Positions 33,917 to 33,945 of a DNA stretch of 33,945 bases are shown here, one piece after another. Where the stretch lies: assembly GCA_031270685.1 (NCBI GenBank), contig JAISXA010000005.1, forward strand, positions 1 through 33,945, given 5' to 3'. The notes beneath the pieces were generated by a model. The model had not been told where the DNA came from and did no database searches. It saw only the letters and a list, made by a program, of their open reading frames with translations. Numbering within the stretch: position 1 is the stretch's first letter; each line of letters begins with the position of its first letter. Position numbers and translations under genes: made by a program. This stretch comes from Planctomycetota bacterium (lineage in GTDB: Bacteria > Planctomycetota > SZUA-567).

Positions 33917-33945
33917 GGTCGGGCGATAGCGCCGACCTTGCAATA

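Larger units (their letters stand above)
33543..33945. other. Intergenic region upstream of flaG
   Basis: No gene is seen. It contains the flaG promoter, three TTATCGGA octamers (33608, 33675, 33817), a box palindrome (33724-33744), a GNRA-capped hairpin (33742-33767), repeat copy 4 (33828-33916), and at the window edge a hairpin AGGTCGG/CCGACCT (33916-33938). Confidence 0.55.

Overview
The window is GC-rich, densely coding chromosomal DNA from a bacterium with an outer membrane. Evidence for the outer membrane is a type V autotransporter with a C-terminal beta-barrel; a FlaG-family gene suggests flagella. An archaeal-type IMP cyclohydrolase (PurO fold), a stand-alone DUF2344 protein and the style of NusA and IF-2 would fit an uncultured PVC-type lineage (Planctomycetota/Lentisphaerota), but that placement is a guess. 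No phage, integrase, transposase, CRISPR array, rRNA or tRNA was seen.

Layout. 0.35-4.2 kb (+): a large unrecognised protein with a C-terminal TPR-like end, purO, and a DUF2344 (TIGR03936) protein. 4.5-6.9 kb (+): a subtilisin-type serine protease autotransporter. 7.1-10.5 kb (-): the proteostasis cluster tig-clpP-clpX. 10.9-16.0 kb (-): a six-gene metal cluster made of a small Cys/His secreted protein, znuA, znuC, znuB, a YcgR/ArsP-type permease and a YcgQ-like partner, tightly overlapped and headed by a near-consensus promoter. 16.1-24.2 kb (-): nusA-infB-rbfA followed by cobC-cobU-cobT-cobS, so cobalamin nucleotide-loop assembly trails a transcription/translation operon. 24.2-24.5 kb: a promoter and a strong intrinsic terminator upstream of nusA, marking a small RNA or an attenuated leader. 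24.6-27.8 kb (-): aspartokinase, a lysine 2,3-aminomutase family protein and a YkgJ-type cysteine-cluster protein. 28.1-31.5 kb (+): scpB, an ECF sigma factor and a very long proline-rich membrane protein with an anti-sigma zinc motif. 31.5-32.0 kb: no intact gene, only coding-like remnants. 32.0-33.5 kb (-): flaG and a DUF362 iron-sulfur-type protein.

The most unusual signal is non-coding. A repeat about 89 bp long recurs in intergenic DNA: three good copies (6910-6995 +, 7016-7104 -, 33828-33916 +) and one degenerate copy (4265-4356 +), plus isolated pieces. It begins with a GT(G/C)GACTTTT box, continues into a long hairpin whose loop contains AACC (usually AACCGC), and ends in a T-rich TTTTTCGTCA-like tail. 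Arms differ between copies but keep pairing. Two copies lie tail to tail inside a 232-bp segment bounded by 19-base inverted repeats between the convergent autotransporter and clpX genes, which looks like a non-autonomous mobile element or a paired structured RNA/terminator unit.
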